A stretch of DNA of 64,000 nt, from the NCBI GenBank assembly GCA_937892255.1, contig CALAUL010000081.1, positions 1-64,000 on the forward strand, written 5' to 3'. The translations under genes were made by a program, and so were the position numbers. Below the pieces are notes generated by a model, which worked only from the letters and a program-made list of their open reading frames with translations, was not told the origin of the DNA and did no database searches. The DNA comes from an uncultured Bacteroidales bacterium. GTDB taxonomy: Bacteria > Bacteroidota > Bacteroidia > Bacteroidales > Marinilabiliaceae. Positions within the stretch are counted from its first letter, which is position 1; the number at the start of each line of letters is the position of its first letter. This document shows positions 25,758-34,256 of this stretch, piece by piece.

Positions 25758-26804
25758 ATGAAATTAACGAAACAATCCATGGGATTCATTGGTGATAATG
25801 AAGTCCTGACGTATGAGTTGCAAAACGATGGAGGAATGATCGTAAAGATAACAAACATTGGCGCAACCATCATGAGCATATATGCCGCAGACAAGAATGG
25901 TAAATTCGAAGATGTGGTATTGGGTTTTGATGACCCTAAGAAGTATTTGGACGAGACATATCTCAATGATAGTTTTTTCCTCGGTGCAACGATAGGTCGA
26001 TTTGCCAATCGTATAAAAGATGGTAAATTTACTATAGACTCTAAAGTGTATGATTTGGAGATAAACAATGGTCCTAACCATCTACATGGGGGAACAGGTT
26101 CATATCATACAAAATTCTGGGCGTCGGAAGGATTTGAAAGTGATTCGCGCGTAGGAGTGAAAATGTCATACGTCAGTCCTCACATGGAGAATGGTTATCC
26201 GGGAGAACTTACAGTAAACGTCGTATTTACGTTGACAAATAATAATGAACTTCAGATTAACTATCAGGCAAAGACAGACAAAAAGACTGTCCTTAACTTG
26301 ACAAATCATAGTTATTTCAATCTCGCAGCAAAAGGCAATATCTTCGACACCTTTGTATTGATGCAGGCAGACAAATATACCCCAAAAGATGAGACAAATA
26401 TTCCTTATGGCGATATCGAAAGCGTGAAAGGTACAGCTCTTGACTTTACAATTGAACACAAGATTGGAGAGAGAGTTCACATGTATGAAGATGGATATGA
26501 CCACAATCTTGTTATAAATGGTGTTCAAGGCGAATTGCGTTTAGCAGCTGAGGCATGGGACGTAGAGAGTGGACGTAAGATGGAGTTCTATACAACAGAG
26601 CCAGGCTTCCAATTCTACACAGGACATTATCTTAACGGAAATTACGAACGTAATGGATTGACATTTAGCTCATACGCCGGTTTCTGTTTTGAAGCACAGC
26701 ATTATCCGGACTCTCCTAACCATGCGTCATTCCCAACAACGCTTTTGAAACCGGGTGAGACATATTCTCAAACAACAGTATACAAGTTTGGAATAAAGGA
26801 ATAA
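25758..26804 (+). CDS. galM: aldose 1-epimerase
   Basis: Mutarotase (348 aa from this start) that interconverts alpha and beta anomers of galactose or glucose. The block GRFANRIKDGKF, the His-containing LNLTNHSYFNLA, and the catalytic region YTTEPGFQFYTG (Glu of the GalM active site is further on in CFEAQHYPDSPNH) are all there. I chose 25758 because MKLTKQSMG aligns best with the usual start and leaves a leader of about 20 nt; 25746 is nearly as good. Ends in a strong terminator. It may serve the galactose released by galactanases. Confidence 0.92.
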   Translation: MKLTKQSMGFIGDNEVLTYELQNDGGMIVKITNIGATIMSIYAADKNGKFEDVVLGFDDPKKYLDETYLNDSFFLGATIGRFANRIKDGKFTIDSKVYDLEINNGPNHLHGGTGSYHTKFWASEGFESDSRVGVKMSYVSPHMENGYPGELTVNVVFTLTNNNELQINYQAKTDKKTVLNLTNHSYFNLAAKGNIFDTFVLMQADKYTPKDETNIPYGDIESVKGTALDFTIEHKIGERVHMYEDGYDHNLVINGVQGELRLAAEAWDVESGRKMEFYTTEPGFQFYTGHYLNGNYERNGLTFSSYAGFCFEAQHYPDSPNHASFPTTLLKPGETYSQTTVYKFGIKE

Positions 26805-26836
26805 GTTTCATGTTTTTGGCACGATTTTGATATATG

Positions 26837-26869
26837 ACACACGTCTGATTTATTGGGCGTGTGTTTTTT
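26837..26869 (+). terminator. terminator after galM
   Basis: ACACACG (26837-26843) and CGTGTGT (26858-26864) form a stem extended by G-U and C-G pairs around a 10-nt loop, followed by a T-run. Outer arms TTTCATG (26806-26812) and CATGAAA (26870-26876) could extend it. Confidence 0.85.
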
Positions 26870-26927
26870 CATGAAACATTCTCACGATAGGCGCACTTAT
26901 TAGCGCACAATCTGTAATTTGACAATA

Positions 26928-26971
26928 TTAAATGCGTATTTAAGAGTCCTTTAATACTACTTAAATACGCA
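26928..26971. repeat. 11-bp array with TTTAA-type anchor and inverted repeat
   Basis: Units start at 26928, 26939, 26950 and 26961 and begin TTAAA, TTTAA, TTTAA and TTAAA. The array as a whole is nearly symmetrical: AATGCGTATTTAAG (26931-26944) and CTTAAATACGCATT (26960-26973) are perfect 14-bp inverted repeats. It lies between convergent galM and purC, where it might also act as a terminator for purC. Confidence 0.6.
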
Positions 26972-27000
26972 TTGTTATCTGTTTGTCTTATTCTTTTCTC

Positions 27001-27945
27001 TTAGTTGAGAAGGAAAGTCGTTACATTCTTTTCAATTCGTTTTTCGATGTTGTCACTTTCTGACTTGACAAACTTCTCGCCTGTGATATTCTCGTACAAC
27101 TCGATGTAACGTTCTGTTATTGATGCCACAATGTCGTCTGTCATTTCGGGAATAACTTGTCCATTTTTGCCCTGGAAGCCATTATCCATAAGCCACTGAC
27201 GTACGAACTCTTTCGAGAGCTGACGTTGAGCCTCTCCTTTCTCAAAACGCTCTTGATAACCTTCGGCGTAGAAGTAGCGAGATGAGTCCGGAGTATGTAT
27301 CTCGTCGATGAGATATATCTTGCCATCGCGTTTGCCAAATTCATATTTAGTGTCAACGAGGATAAGTCCCTTTTTGCTTGCAATCTCTGTGCCACGTTGG
27401 AAGAGAGCGTAAGTGTATTTTTCGAGCTGTTCATAATCCTCTTTGCTGACAAGACCTTGTGCTATTATCTCTTCCTTAGATATGTTTTCATCATGACCCT
27501 CGTCTGCTTTTGTCGTCGGAGTGATGATCGGCTTGTCGAACTTCTGGTTTTCCTTCATTCCGTCTGGGAGCTGAATACCACAGATCATTCTGTTGCCGGC
27601 CTTGTAGTCGCGCCATGCACTGCCCGTTAGATATCCGCGGATAACCATCTCAACTTTAAACGGCTCGCACTTAACACCAATTGTTACCATTGGGTCTGGG
27701 GTCGCTATTTTCCAGTTGGGAACAATGTCGGTTGTGGCATCGAGAAACTTAGCTGCTATTTGGTTCAATACCTGTCCTTTGAAAGGAATACCTTTTGGCA
27801 ATACCACGTCGAATGCAGAAATACGGTCGCTCACAACCATTGCCATATAACGATTGTTGATGTTGTATACATCGCGCACTTTACCCTTATAGACGCTCTT
27901 CTGTCCCGGGAAATTAAAGTTGGTTTCTACTACAGCTTTACTCAT
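27001..27945 (-). CDS. purC: phosphoribosylaminoimidazole-succinocarboxamide synthase
   Basis: SAICAR synthetase (314 aa), joining CAIR and aspartate with ATP in purine synthesis. The N-terminal strand block YKGKVRDVYNI, the RISAFDVVLPKGIPFKGQVLN segment and the later LVDTKYEFGK and DEIHTPDSSR blocks are diagnostic. Length fits the longer (about 300-aa) form of the family. Its ATG overlaps the end of phoH by 8 bp, so it is translationally coupled to it. Confidence 0.96.
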   Translation of the reverse strand: MSKAVVETNFNFPGQKSVYKGKVRDVYNINNRYMAMVVSDRISAFDVVLPKGIPFKGQVLNQIAAKFLDATTDIVPNWKIATPDPMVTIGVKCEPFKVEMVIRGYLTGSAWRDYKAGNRMICGIQLPDGMKENQKFDKPIITPTTKADEGHDENISKEEIIAQGLVSKEDYEQLEKYTYALFQRGTEIASKKGLILVDTKYEFGKRDGKIYLIDEIHTPDSSRYFYAEGYQERFEKGEAQRQLSKEFVRQWLMDNGFQGKNGQVIPEMTDDIVASITERYIELYENITGEKFVKSESDNIEKRIEKNVTTFLLN

Positions 27946-28918
27946 TTGTATTGATATTTTTAATTGTTTTCTTTGTCTTTTTGCTCTCGGCGTTGTCGAA
28001 GGCGTCGACTATGCGCTGAACGAGTTTGTGTCTCACTATGTCATTAGCACCAAATTCTACGATTTTAAGTCCTTCAACGTTACGCAATATCTTCATGCAG
28101 TATATCAGACCGCTGTTTGTTGTCTGAGGTAGGTCTATCTGTGTTACATCGCCTGTGATGACGAATTTCGCATTTTGTCCCATGCGGGTAAGGAACATCT
28201 TTATTTGTGGAATGGTCGTGTTCTGAGCCTCATCGAGAATGACAAATGCGTTGCTGAGCGTTCTGCCTCGCATAAAGGCCAACGGCGCAATCTGTATGAC
28301 GCCTGTTTCGAGAAACTCTTTGAGTTTCAATGCCGGTATCATATCCGATAGCGCGTCATATAGAGGTTGTAGATAAGGATCGATTTTCTCTTTCATGTCG
28401 CCGGGAAGGAATCCCAACTTCTCTCCGGCTTCAACAGCTGGTCGACTGAGAATAATGCGTTTGACACTCCTGTTTTTCAGTGCTCTGACGGCTAATGCTA
28501 TTGCAAGGTATGTCTTGCCCGAACCGGCGGGTCCAACGGCAAAGAGCATATCGTTATCTGATGCCGCATCGACAAGGTGTTGCTGGTTGGTGCTTCGTGG
28601 TTTGATAGGGTGCCCGTCGACAGAGTGTACAATGGTCGTGCCATCGTTGGGACGAAGCATATTGATATTGCCCGACATGATGTCGGTAATAGCCTTTTCT
28701 GTCAGGACGTTATATTCGTGATAATATTGTATGAGTGCTGTAATCTTTTCCTCAAAGTCGGCTACCATTTCGGCATCTCCCATCGCTTTTATCCAGTTGC
28801 CTCGGCATACGACATTGAGCTTTGGAAAAGAACTTCTAATGAGCTCCAACTTGGAATTGTTCGTTCCACAGAACTCAATTAGGTCTACTTGTTCCAAATA
28901 GATTAGTTTTTCAATCAT
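27938..28918 (-). CDS. PhoH-family ATPase
   Basis: PhoH-like P-loop ATPase (326 aa), a conserved bacterial family linked to RNA metabolism, with no settled role. Walker A GPAGSGKT is at residues 129-136, Walker B FVILDEAQNTT at about 233-243. The N-terminal 100 residues form the short RNA-binding-like domain common to YbeZ/PhoH. The C-terminus is Lys-rich. It overlaps purC and has a -7 box 31 nt upstream. Confidence 0.92.
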   Translation of the reverse strand: MIEKLIYLEQVDLIEFCGTNNSKLELIRSSFPKLNVVCRGNWIKAMGDAEMVADFEEKITALIQYYHEYNVLTEKAITDIMSGNINMLRPNDGTTIVHSVDGHPIKPRSTNQQHLVDAASDNDMLFAVGPAGSGKTYLAIALAVRALKNRSVKRIILSRPAVEAGEKLGFLPGDMKEKIDPYLQPLYDALSDMIPALKLKEFLETGVIQIAPLAFMRGRTLSNAFVILDEAQNTTIPQIKMFLTRMGQNAKFVITGDVTQIDLPQTTNSGLIYCMKILRNVEGLKIVEFGANDIVRHKLVQRIVDAFDNAESKKTKKTIKNINTNE

Positions 28919-28948
28919 ATTATATCTGAATATTTCTTATTTTTGTGG

Positions 28949-28956
28949 CAAAGATA
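28949..28956 (-). promoter_or_regulatory. -7 box of the phoH-purC transcript
   Basis: TATCTTTG on the minus strand, about 31 nt before the phoH ATG. No good -33 element is visible at 19-20 bp. Confidence 0.5.
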
Positions 28957-29035
28957 CAAATAAATAACGAGAGAGAGTTTTGTTTGATATAATATTAATT
29001 TTCTGATAAGCTGATTTATTTTAAGAGACAACGAA

Positions 29036-29821
29036 ATGGACAAAACATTACAGAAATACAAGGAGTTTACTGAAGTATTGGACCGTCTGAGAGTGGAATG
29101 TCCTTGGGACAGAGAACAGACTTGGGAAACCTTGCGCACTATGACAATAGAGGAAGTCTACGAACTTGCCGACGCTATAGCCAACAACGATGTGCCAAAC
29201 GTGAAAAAAGAACTTGGCGATGTCTTTCTGCATATAGCCTTCTATGCCAAGATAGCAAAAGAAAAGGGCTATTTTGATATGGCAGATGTCCTCCAGTCGT
29301 TGAGTGAGAAACTGATATATCGTCACCCCCATATCTTTGGCAATGTTGAAGTCGCCGATGCTGACGCTGTCAGCCGAAATTGGGAGCAACTCAAGCTGAA
29401 AGAGAAGGATGGCAACAAAAGCGTCCTCTCCGGAGTGCCCAATGCCCTGCCGGCTCTGATAAAAGCTTATCGAATACAGGGAAAAGCCAAAGGTGTAGGC
29501 TTTGACTGGAATAACGTCGCTCCGGTGTGGGACAAAGTAAAGGAAGAACTCGACGAATTCAGAGAGGAAGCAGATGCCTCTAATCGTGATGCCATGGAAG
29601 ACGAAATGGGCGATATCCTCTTCTCTATCGTCAACATCTGCCGTTTCTACAAGATAAATCCGGAAGACGCACTTGAGCGTACAAATCGTAAATTTATCCG
29701 ACGTTTTTCCTACGTCGAAGAACAGACTATTGCCAAAGGACGTAGCATGAAAGATATGTCGCTCGATGAGATGGACGTATTGTGGAACGAGGCAAAACGT
29801 ATTGAAAAAGGAAATAAATAA
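29036..29821 (+). CDS. mazG: nucleoside triphosphate pyrophosphohydrolase MazG
   Basis: All-alpha NTP pyrophosphatase (261 aa) that hydrolyses (d)NTPs to NMP and PPi, cleaning the nucleotide pool. Two MazG domains in tandem: the first begins CPWDREQTWETL (about residues 22-33) with the EEVYEL and ELGDVFLH metal-binding helices, and the second has EELDEFREEA and DEMGDILFSIVN. That two-domain length matches E. coli MazG. The class IV aminotransferase follows 12 bp later. Confidence 0.94.
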   Translation: MDKTLQKYKEFTEVLDRLRVECPWDREQTWETLRTMTIEEVYELADAIANNDVPNVKKELGDVFLHIAFYAKIAKEKGYFDMADVLQSLSEKLIYRHPHIFGNVEVADADAVSRNWEQLKLKEKDGNKSVLSGVPNALPALIKAYRIQGKAKGVGFDWNNVAPVWDKVKEELDEFREEADASNRDAMEDEMGDILFSIVNICRFYKINPEDALERTNRKFIRRFSYVEEQTIAKGRSMKDMSLDEMDVLWNEAKRIEKGNK

Positions 29822-29833
29822 CTGTATCGAATT

Positions 29834-30640
29834 ATGTACTATATAGGCAATAGCATAATCAAAGGCAATGAGATAGCATCATTGAAAGACCAACGTTTTA
29901 CGGGGGTCGATGGCGAACTATATGAATTGTTTAAAGTAGAAGATGGCAAACCACTTTTTCTCTCCGACCATTTGGCGCGTTTCTCGGCGAGTATCATTAG
30001 CAACGGCAGGAAGTTGCCCGACAGCTTCGACAGATTGCCACAACTTATAGACTATCTTATATTAGTCAACGGCAAGAAGACTTGCAATGTACGCCTGTGC
30101 CTCTCGGCTGATGACCTTTTTCAAGGAGGTTTTGTGCCAAGTGATTACCCGACAGAACAAATGTACAAAGAAGGCGTGCGTTGTATGGTGCTCAATGCTG
30201 TGCGTGAACAACCGGCAGCTAAGATATATCATGCCAACATGCGTCAAACGGCACAACGACAACAAGCTGAAGAAAACGTCTTTGAGTCGATACTCGTCAA
30301 CGAATCGGGTCAAGTGACAGAAGGAAGTCGCTCAAATATCTTCTTTGTCAAAGACGATGTCTTATATACAGCTCCCGACGATAAAGTTCTCGGGGGAATA
30401 GTAAGAAAGAAACTAATTGAGTTGTGTCAACGTAATAGCATAAAAGTAGAGTTTTCTACTATTTTTGTAGAAGACATAGAGAAGTACAATGCGGCATTCA
30501 TTACGAGCACGCCGGTATGTATATTACCTATTTCGTCCATAATAGGAGAGAGGTGTGCAACGTATGATGTAGAGAACTCATTGGTGAGAAAGGTTATGGA
30601 CCTGATGAAGGAAAATATCCGTATCACGAAAAGTAAATGA
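29834..30640 (+). CDS. aminotransferase class IV
   Basis: PLP fold-type IV enzyme (268 aa) of the group holding branched-chain aminotransferases, D-amino acid aminotransferases and aminodeoxychorismate lyase (PabC). The likely PLP lysine is in AKIYHANMR (about residue 134), and the cofactor-phosphate block VTEGSRSNIFFV at about 157-168 is clear. The short length and the absence of the full branched-chain signature make a PabC-like or orphan role possible; the substrate cannot be fixed from sequence. Its neighbours give no pathway hint. Confidence 0.8.
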   Translation: MYYIGNSIIKGNEIASLKDQRFTGVDGELYELFKVEDGKPLFLSDHLARFSASIISNGRKLPDSFDRLPQLIDYLILVNGKKTCNVRLCLSADDLFQGGFVPSDYPTEQMYKEGVRCMVLNAVREQPAAKIYHANMRQTAQRQQAEENVFESILVNESGQVTEGSRSNIFFVKDDVLYTAPDDKVLGGIVRKKLIELCQRNSIKVEFSTIFVEDIEKYNAAFITSTPVCILPISSIIGERCATYDVENSLVRKVMDLMKENIRITKSK

Positions 30641-30658
30641 TAAAAATTAATCGTAAAT

Positions 30659-31369
30659 ATGTATATGAAAATTGTAAAGTTATTATTTGGATTATCAATT
30701 GTAGTTTTGGCGGCGGCGTGTTCGGACGATAAGATTGATTATGTCCCCGAAAGTGCTAAATTGGAGTACGATGTAAACTACTCGGAAGATTTGAAAAGTA
30801 GCGGTATTGCCGGGCAGTTCTTGCCTCGTAAATTGTCAGGAGTGTACAGTGAAGAAGGTGTGAAACTGTCGACAACAGGTGCATTGGGAATGTTCAAACT
30901 TGATATTGTATTGACACCTCAAAAGAGTTTCGTCGTTGTTGATTTGGAAGATCAACACATGATGATGGAATTGAACCAAATCCTCAATGACATGGCAACA
31001 GTGAGTACTGACAGCTTCGTGACTATTCTCAACGATGATACTCTGTTTGAAATAGCCGGTTGGCATTCTAAACTGATGACTCTCAATTGCAATACCAAAG
31101 AGAAGTTGGGCAACGACTTGAAGATAAGTGTCTTTTATGTGCCGGCAGACTTTGAACGTGAATTTAAATTCGTAGAGAATGCTCCGATGACTAAGATTCC
31201 GGGCATGATAACAGCAATGAGCATACAGCTTGGTGTATCGAATGTCTTGGCAACTCTCAATAATGTGGAGGACACAAAGGTTGAGCCGTCTAATTTCTTC
31301 GAACCACGCAACTGTCGCAACGTAAGTCTTGCTGAGGTTGACTCTCTTTTCAATAAGTACATGAAGTAA
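30659..31369 (+). CDS. uncharacterised lipoprotein
   Basis: Lipoprotein (236 aa) with the lipobox ending at C21 (VLAAAC). An ATG two codons later (30665) is an equally good start. The mature part is mixed alpha/beta with no motif I know. It starts 18 bp after the aminotransferase gene and ends at a strong terminator. It may be in the outer membrane or periplasm; function unknown. Confidence 0.75.
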   Translation: MYMKIVKLLFGLSIVVLAAACSDDKIDYVPESAKLEYDVNYSEDLKSSGIAGQFLPRKLSGVYSEEGVKLSTTGALGMFKLDIVLTPQKSFVVVDLEDQHMMMELNQILNDMATVSTDSFVTILNDDTLFEIAGWHSKLMTLNCNTKEKLGNDLKISVFYVPADFEREFKFVENAPMTKIPGMITAMSIQLGVSNVLATLNNVEDTKVEPSNFFEPRNCRNVSLAEVDSLFNKYMK

Positions 31370-31394
31370 AGACGTCGCTTGTCAATAGAACAAG

Positions 31395-31432
31395 GGTGTA
31401 TCAATCAGAAAACGATTGGTACACCTTTTTTT
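31395..31432 (+). terminator. terminator after the lipoprotein gene
   Basis: GGTGTATCAATC (31395-31406) pairs with GATTGGTACACC (31414-31425), 12 bp with one G-U pair, loop of 7 nt, then seven T. Confidence 0.88.
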
Positions 31433-31762
31433 ATATCTAATTTCCTTACGGCAGAACAAAATAAAGTCCAAACAAAAAGGGATTGCCCCGGGAAAGGACA
31501 ATCCCCTATAACCCAAATTTATGAAAAAACCTATAGGACATGTTTCACAACACATCCGGTGACAAAAATAGCAAATTATATTGAAAAACAAAAACAATAT
31601 CTTTTTTGTTTTGATATGGCTGAAAATCGATGTGTTGCGGATTTGAAATGCGTCAATGCTTTAAATGTTGTACACCAATATGTTTCGCAACGGTAGGAGT
31701 AGGTTTAAAATACTACAAGCCTTAGCGTAATATCTTTCTTTTGGATTATAAATAATACAAGC

Positions 31763-31793
31763 AAAAAAAGACGAGACACATATTTGTGTCTCG
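31763..31793 (-). terminator. terminator after the aspartate aminotransferase gene
   Basis: On the minus strand CGAGACACA/TGTGTCTCG (31793-31772) forms a perfect 9-bp stem with a 4-nt loop, followed by TCTTTTTTT. Confidence 0.88.
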
Positions 31794-31820
31794 CCCGTTA
31801 TGTTGAATGTGTATAAATTA

Positions 31821-33014
31821 CTATTTCAAGTTTGCGAAAGCCTTCTTCATATTCTCTACAGCCTGACGTAGTTTATCTTCGCTTGCTGCGTAAGAGAGAC
31901 GGATATAACCTTCGAGACCGAATGCCGAACCTGCAACAGTTGCTACATGACCTTCTGCGAGGAGATAGAGCGCCAGGTCATCAGAGTTTGCAATCACTTT
32001 GTCCTCGAACGACTTGCCGAGATATGCTGTTACATCAGGGAAGATATAGAATGCTCCCGGAGGTGTTGCCATCTTCAAGCCCGGTATCTCGCGGAGAAGC
32101 TCCAACATCATATCTCTGCGCTTCTTAAACTCTGCCGTCATGGCGAGCGACGCCTCGTTGCTCTCGTTCAATGCAGCTATAGACGCAGCTTCAGCAATAG
32201 TGCATACACCCGATGTCATCTGACCCTGAAGTTTCGTACATGCCTTAGCTATTTCGATAGGAGCCGCAATGTAACCAACGCGCCAGCCTGTCATGGCATA
32301 TCCTTTTGACAAACCGTTGCAAAGCACCGTGCGCTCTTGCATTCCCGCCATCTGTGCGATAGAAGCATGCTTCTCATCGTATGTTATCATATCGTATATC
32401 TCGTCAGAGAGCACGATGATGTTCGGATACTTGCGGAGGACAACAGCCAACGCTTCCAACTCGGCAGCCGAATACATCGAACCTGTTGGGTTTGATGGTG
32501 AGTTGAGTATGAGCATCTTCGTTTTAGGAGTAATGGCTGCTTCAAGTTGTGCAGGTGTCATTTTGAAGTCCTGATCCAATCCGGCAGGAACAATAACGTT
32601 CTTTCCCTCTGCGAGCGTAACAAGGTCTGTATAACTAACCCAATATGGAGCCGGAATAATCACCTCGTCGTCTTTGTCTATCAGACAGAGTATTACGTTT
32701 GCCAATGAGTGTTTACCTCCGGCAGATACAACAACCTGTGTGAAGTCGTAGTCAAGATTTAATTCACGTTTTAGTCGTGCACATACAGCTTTGCGCAATT
32801 CCGGATATCCGGGAACTGGCGGATAGTGTGTCATGTTATCATTTATTGCCTGTATGCCGGCGGCTTTGATGTGCTCCGGTGTGTTGAAGTCTGGCTCTCC
32901 AACCGACAAGTTGATAACGTTAAGACCTTGTGCTTGCAATTCGCGACTCTTCTGCGACATGGCCAATGTTGCAGACTCCTGCATAGCCATCAAACGAGAT
33001 GATAATAGACCCAT
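31821..33014 (-). CDS. class I aminotransferase, aspartate aminotransferase type
   Basis: PLP fold-type I enzyme (397 aa) of subgroup Ib, which interconverts aspartate and oxaloacetate (with 2-oxoglutarate) and often accepts prephenate. The substrate loop begins at INLSVGEPDFNTP (residues 34-46). N175-P-T-G178 and D204 contact the cofactor and K237 (GLSKGYAMTGWR) forms the Schiff base. Single-gene transcript, with its own promoter and terminator. Confidence 0.93.
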   Translation of the reverse strand: MGLLSSRLMAMQESATLAMSQKSRELQAQGLNVINLSVGEPDFNTPEHIKAAGIQAINDNMTHYPPVPGYPELRKAVCARLKRELNLDYDFTQVVVSAGGKHSLANVILCLIDKDDEVIIPAPYWVSYTDLVTLAEGKNVIVPAGLDQDFKMTPAQLEAAITPKTKMLILNSPSNPTGSMYSAAELEALAVVLRKYPNIIVLSDEIYDMITYDEKHASIAQMAGMQERTVLCNGLSKGYAMTGWRVGYIAAPIEIAKACTKLQGQMTSGVCTIAEAASIAALNESNEASLAMTAEFKKRRDMMLELLREIPGLKMATPPGAFYIFPDVTAYLGKSFEDKVIANSDDLALYLLAEGHVATVAGSAFGLEGYIRLSYAASEDKLRQAVENMKKAFANLK

Positions 33015-33059
33015 AAATTACTTATTGTGTTTTTGTTTTTATCCTTAATTTTACGAGTG

Positions 33060-33090
33060 CAAAGATATTTCTTTTATTTTCTTTATACAA
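33060..33090 (-). promoter_or_regulatory. promoter of the aspartate aminotransferase gene
   Basis: On the minus strand TTG (33090-33088) and TATCTTTG (33067-33060) are 20 bp apart, leaving a leader of about 40 nt. Confidence 0.65.
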
Positions 33091-33360
33091 GTATCTGCCC
33101 ATGCTTATTAAGATAATTTGTGAAATTGCATTTTGTGATGTTTAAAATATAACAGTAATATGGCAATCTGTACACGGTTGTTTGCCATTTATACTGTGAT
33201 TGCTTTATTGTCTCGTTGCGATGTCTCTTTTGTTCTGTGTGTATGCTTTGTTGTTTTGTCTCGGTGATGGTCGGAGTGCGATGTGTGGTTGTTTTATTTC
33301 TCTTTCTTGTTGTCTGTTGTAGGGTTGAAAAGATGCTTATGATAGCGAATGGAGATGTTT

Positions 33361-33393
33361 AAACTTCGACTTTTACTTTTAAAGTCGAAGTTT
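33361..33393. repeat. perfect 13-bp inverted repeat
   Basis: AAACTTCGACTTT (33361-33373) and AAAGTCGAAGTTT (33381-33393), loop of 7 nt. T-rich sequence follows on one side only weakly, and no gene ends nearby, so a terminator role is not obvious. Confidence 0.7.
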
Positions 33394-33606
33394 TATGCTC
33401 GCCACACCGTAACGTCACCGTAGATACGCCTTGATGTTGGCGGCGTCTTGTCGGTATATGACCATGGTTTGAATGGGGCGCATCTTTTGCCTTATTTGTA
33501 CAATGTTATGCTCTTGTTGTGTTTTCAATGTCTCATTCGGCACTACATAAACATTTTTTCTCGGAGAAATCGGCTTTTATTGCAGTATCCGATTATCTTT
33601 GCCACT

Positions 33607-34104
33607 ATGATATGGAAGTTTGAACGTTCGCCCGAAGCTGTAGCAAGGCTACGTAGGGTAGTAAAGAGGTCCGATAGGAATTGGACTGTCAGATTGAAAT
33701 ATAATGTCGTGTGTGTCATGCGACGCTCTCAGCCACGTGATGCCAGGAGTAAGGCTCAACTGGAATGTAGAGAGCGGTTCCGTCTTGTAAATGAGAAAGT
33801 TGCGGAGGAGTTTAAAGATGTTAAACGTCAATCGTATTGGCGGGCGCAAGCTAAGAAGCATGGATATAAGACGGCAAGAGGGTATGCCCGTGCGTACTTC
33901 ATGAAGGAGGTACTTTCAGAGGAGAGTCGAACTGTCGAGCAACATGTGACTGTTGCCAAGACAACGTATAAACATGTGATGTCGGAAGTGGCTGTTATAG
34001 AGCCTCTTCGAAAAGGAGAAAATGCCGTATATGGCAAATATGTAACGTGTCAGACTGATAATGACAATGATAGGGCAGTGCGTGATACGGCACCGCCGGA
34101 ATAG
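33607..34104 (+). CDS. small basic protein of unknown function
   Basis: A 165-aa, Arg/Lys-rich protein (start MIWKFERSPEAVARL) that I do not recognise. It is strongly basic for its first 115 residues, with the block SKAQLECRERFRLVNEKVAEEF and a helix-rich centre, and ends in an acidic tail (DNDNDR). That pattern would fit nucleic-acid binding, but no motif proves it. An exact TATCTTTG box (33594-33601) ends only 5 nt before the ATG, so the mRNA would be leaderless or nearly so if this box is used. A longer frame from 33448 adds a hydrophobic, non-conserved-looking segment. Confidence 0.6.
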   Translation: MIWKFERSPEAVARLRRVVKRSDRNWTVRLKYNVVCVMRRSQPRDARSKAQLECRERFRLVNEKVAEEFKDVKRQSYWRAQAKKHGYKTARGYARAYFMKEVLSEESRTVEQHVTVAKTTYKHVMSEVAVIEPLRKGENAVYGKYVTCQTDNDNDRAVRDTAPPE

Positions 34105-34179
34105 TAACGTGATTTCCCATTTCTGTTTTTATAATTCGGCACAGATAATGGCTTTATCTCGAAATAAATCCATGAAAAG

Positions 34180-34211
34180 TTTGACCACGTGACGATAATT
34201 TGCTACTTTTG
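34180..34211 (+). promoter_or_regulatory. gmd promoter
   Basis: TTTG (34180-34183) and TACTTTTG (34204-34211), 20 bp apart. The 47 bp before the -7 box resemble those before the ABC gene at 39778, including TCTCGAAATAAAT-C/T-CATG and CGATAATT at identical spacing. Confidence 0.8.
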
Positions 34212-34256
34212 ACGACTTGAATAGAGTGAAAACGTATTAAACGAATATTACACAAT

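Larger units (their letters stand above)
31370..31820. other. intergenic region with two opposed terminators
   Basis: Holds a plus-strand terminator at 31395-31432 and a minus-strand terminator at 31763-31793. Between them, GGGATTG (31480-31486) and CAATCCC (31498-31504) form a short inverted repeat, followed by a 13-codon ORF (MKKPIGHVSQHIR, 31521-31562). A 105-aa frame runs through here but begins inside the first terminator region and is not convincing. Confidence 0.45.
33015..33606. other. 592-bp gene-poor region
   Basis: Contains the aspartate aminotransferase promoter (33060-33090), a perfect 13-bp inverted repeat at 33361-33393, and CACCGT twice exactly 11 bp apart (33405 and 33416). 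A frame open from 33448 joins the next gene but lacks family features. I see no other gene. Confidence 0.5.

Noticed and set aside
26891..26908. GCGCAC pair before the purC-side array
   Set aside because: Spacing is 12 bp, not 11, and there are only two copies.
31379..31696. 105-aa open frame after the lipoprotein gene
   Set aside because: It starts beside a strong terminator, runs through an inverted repeat and has no promoter or family resemblance.
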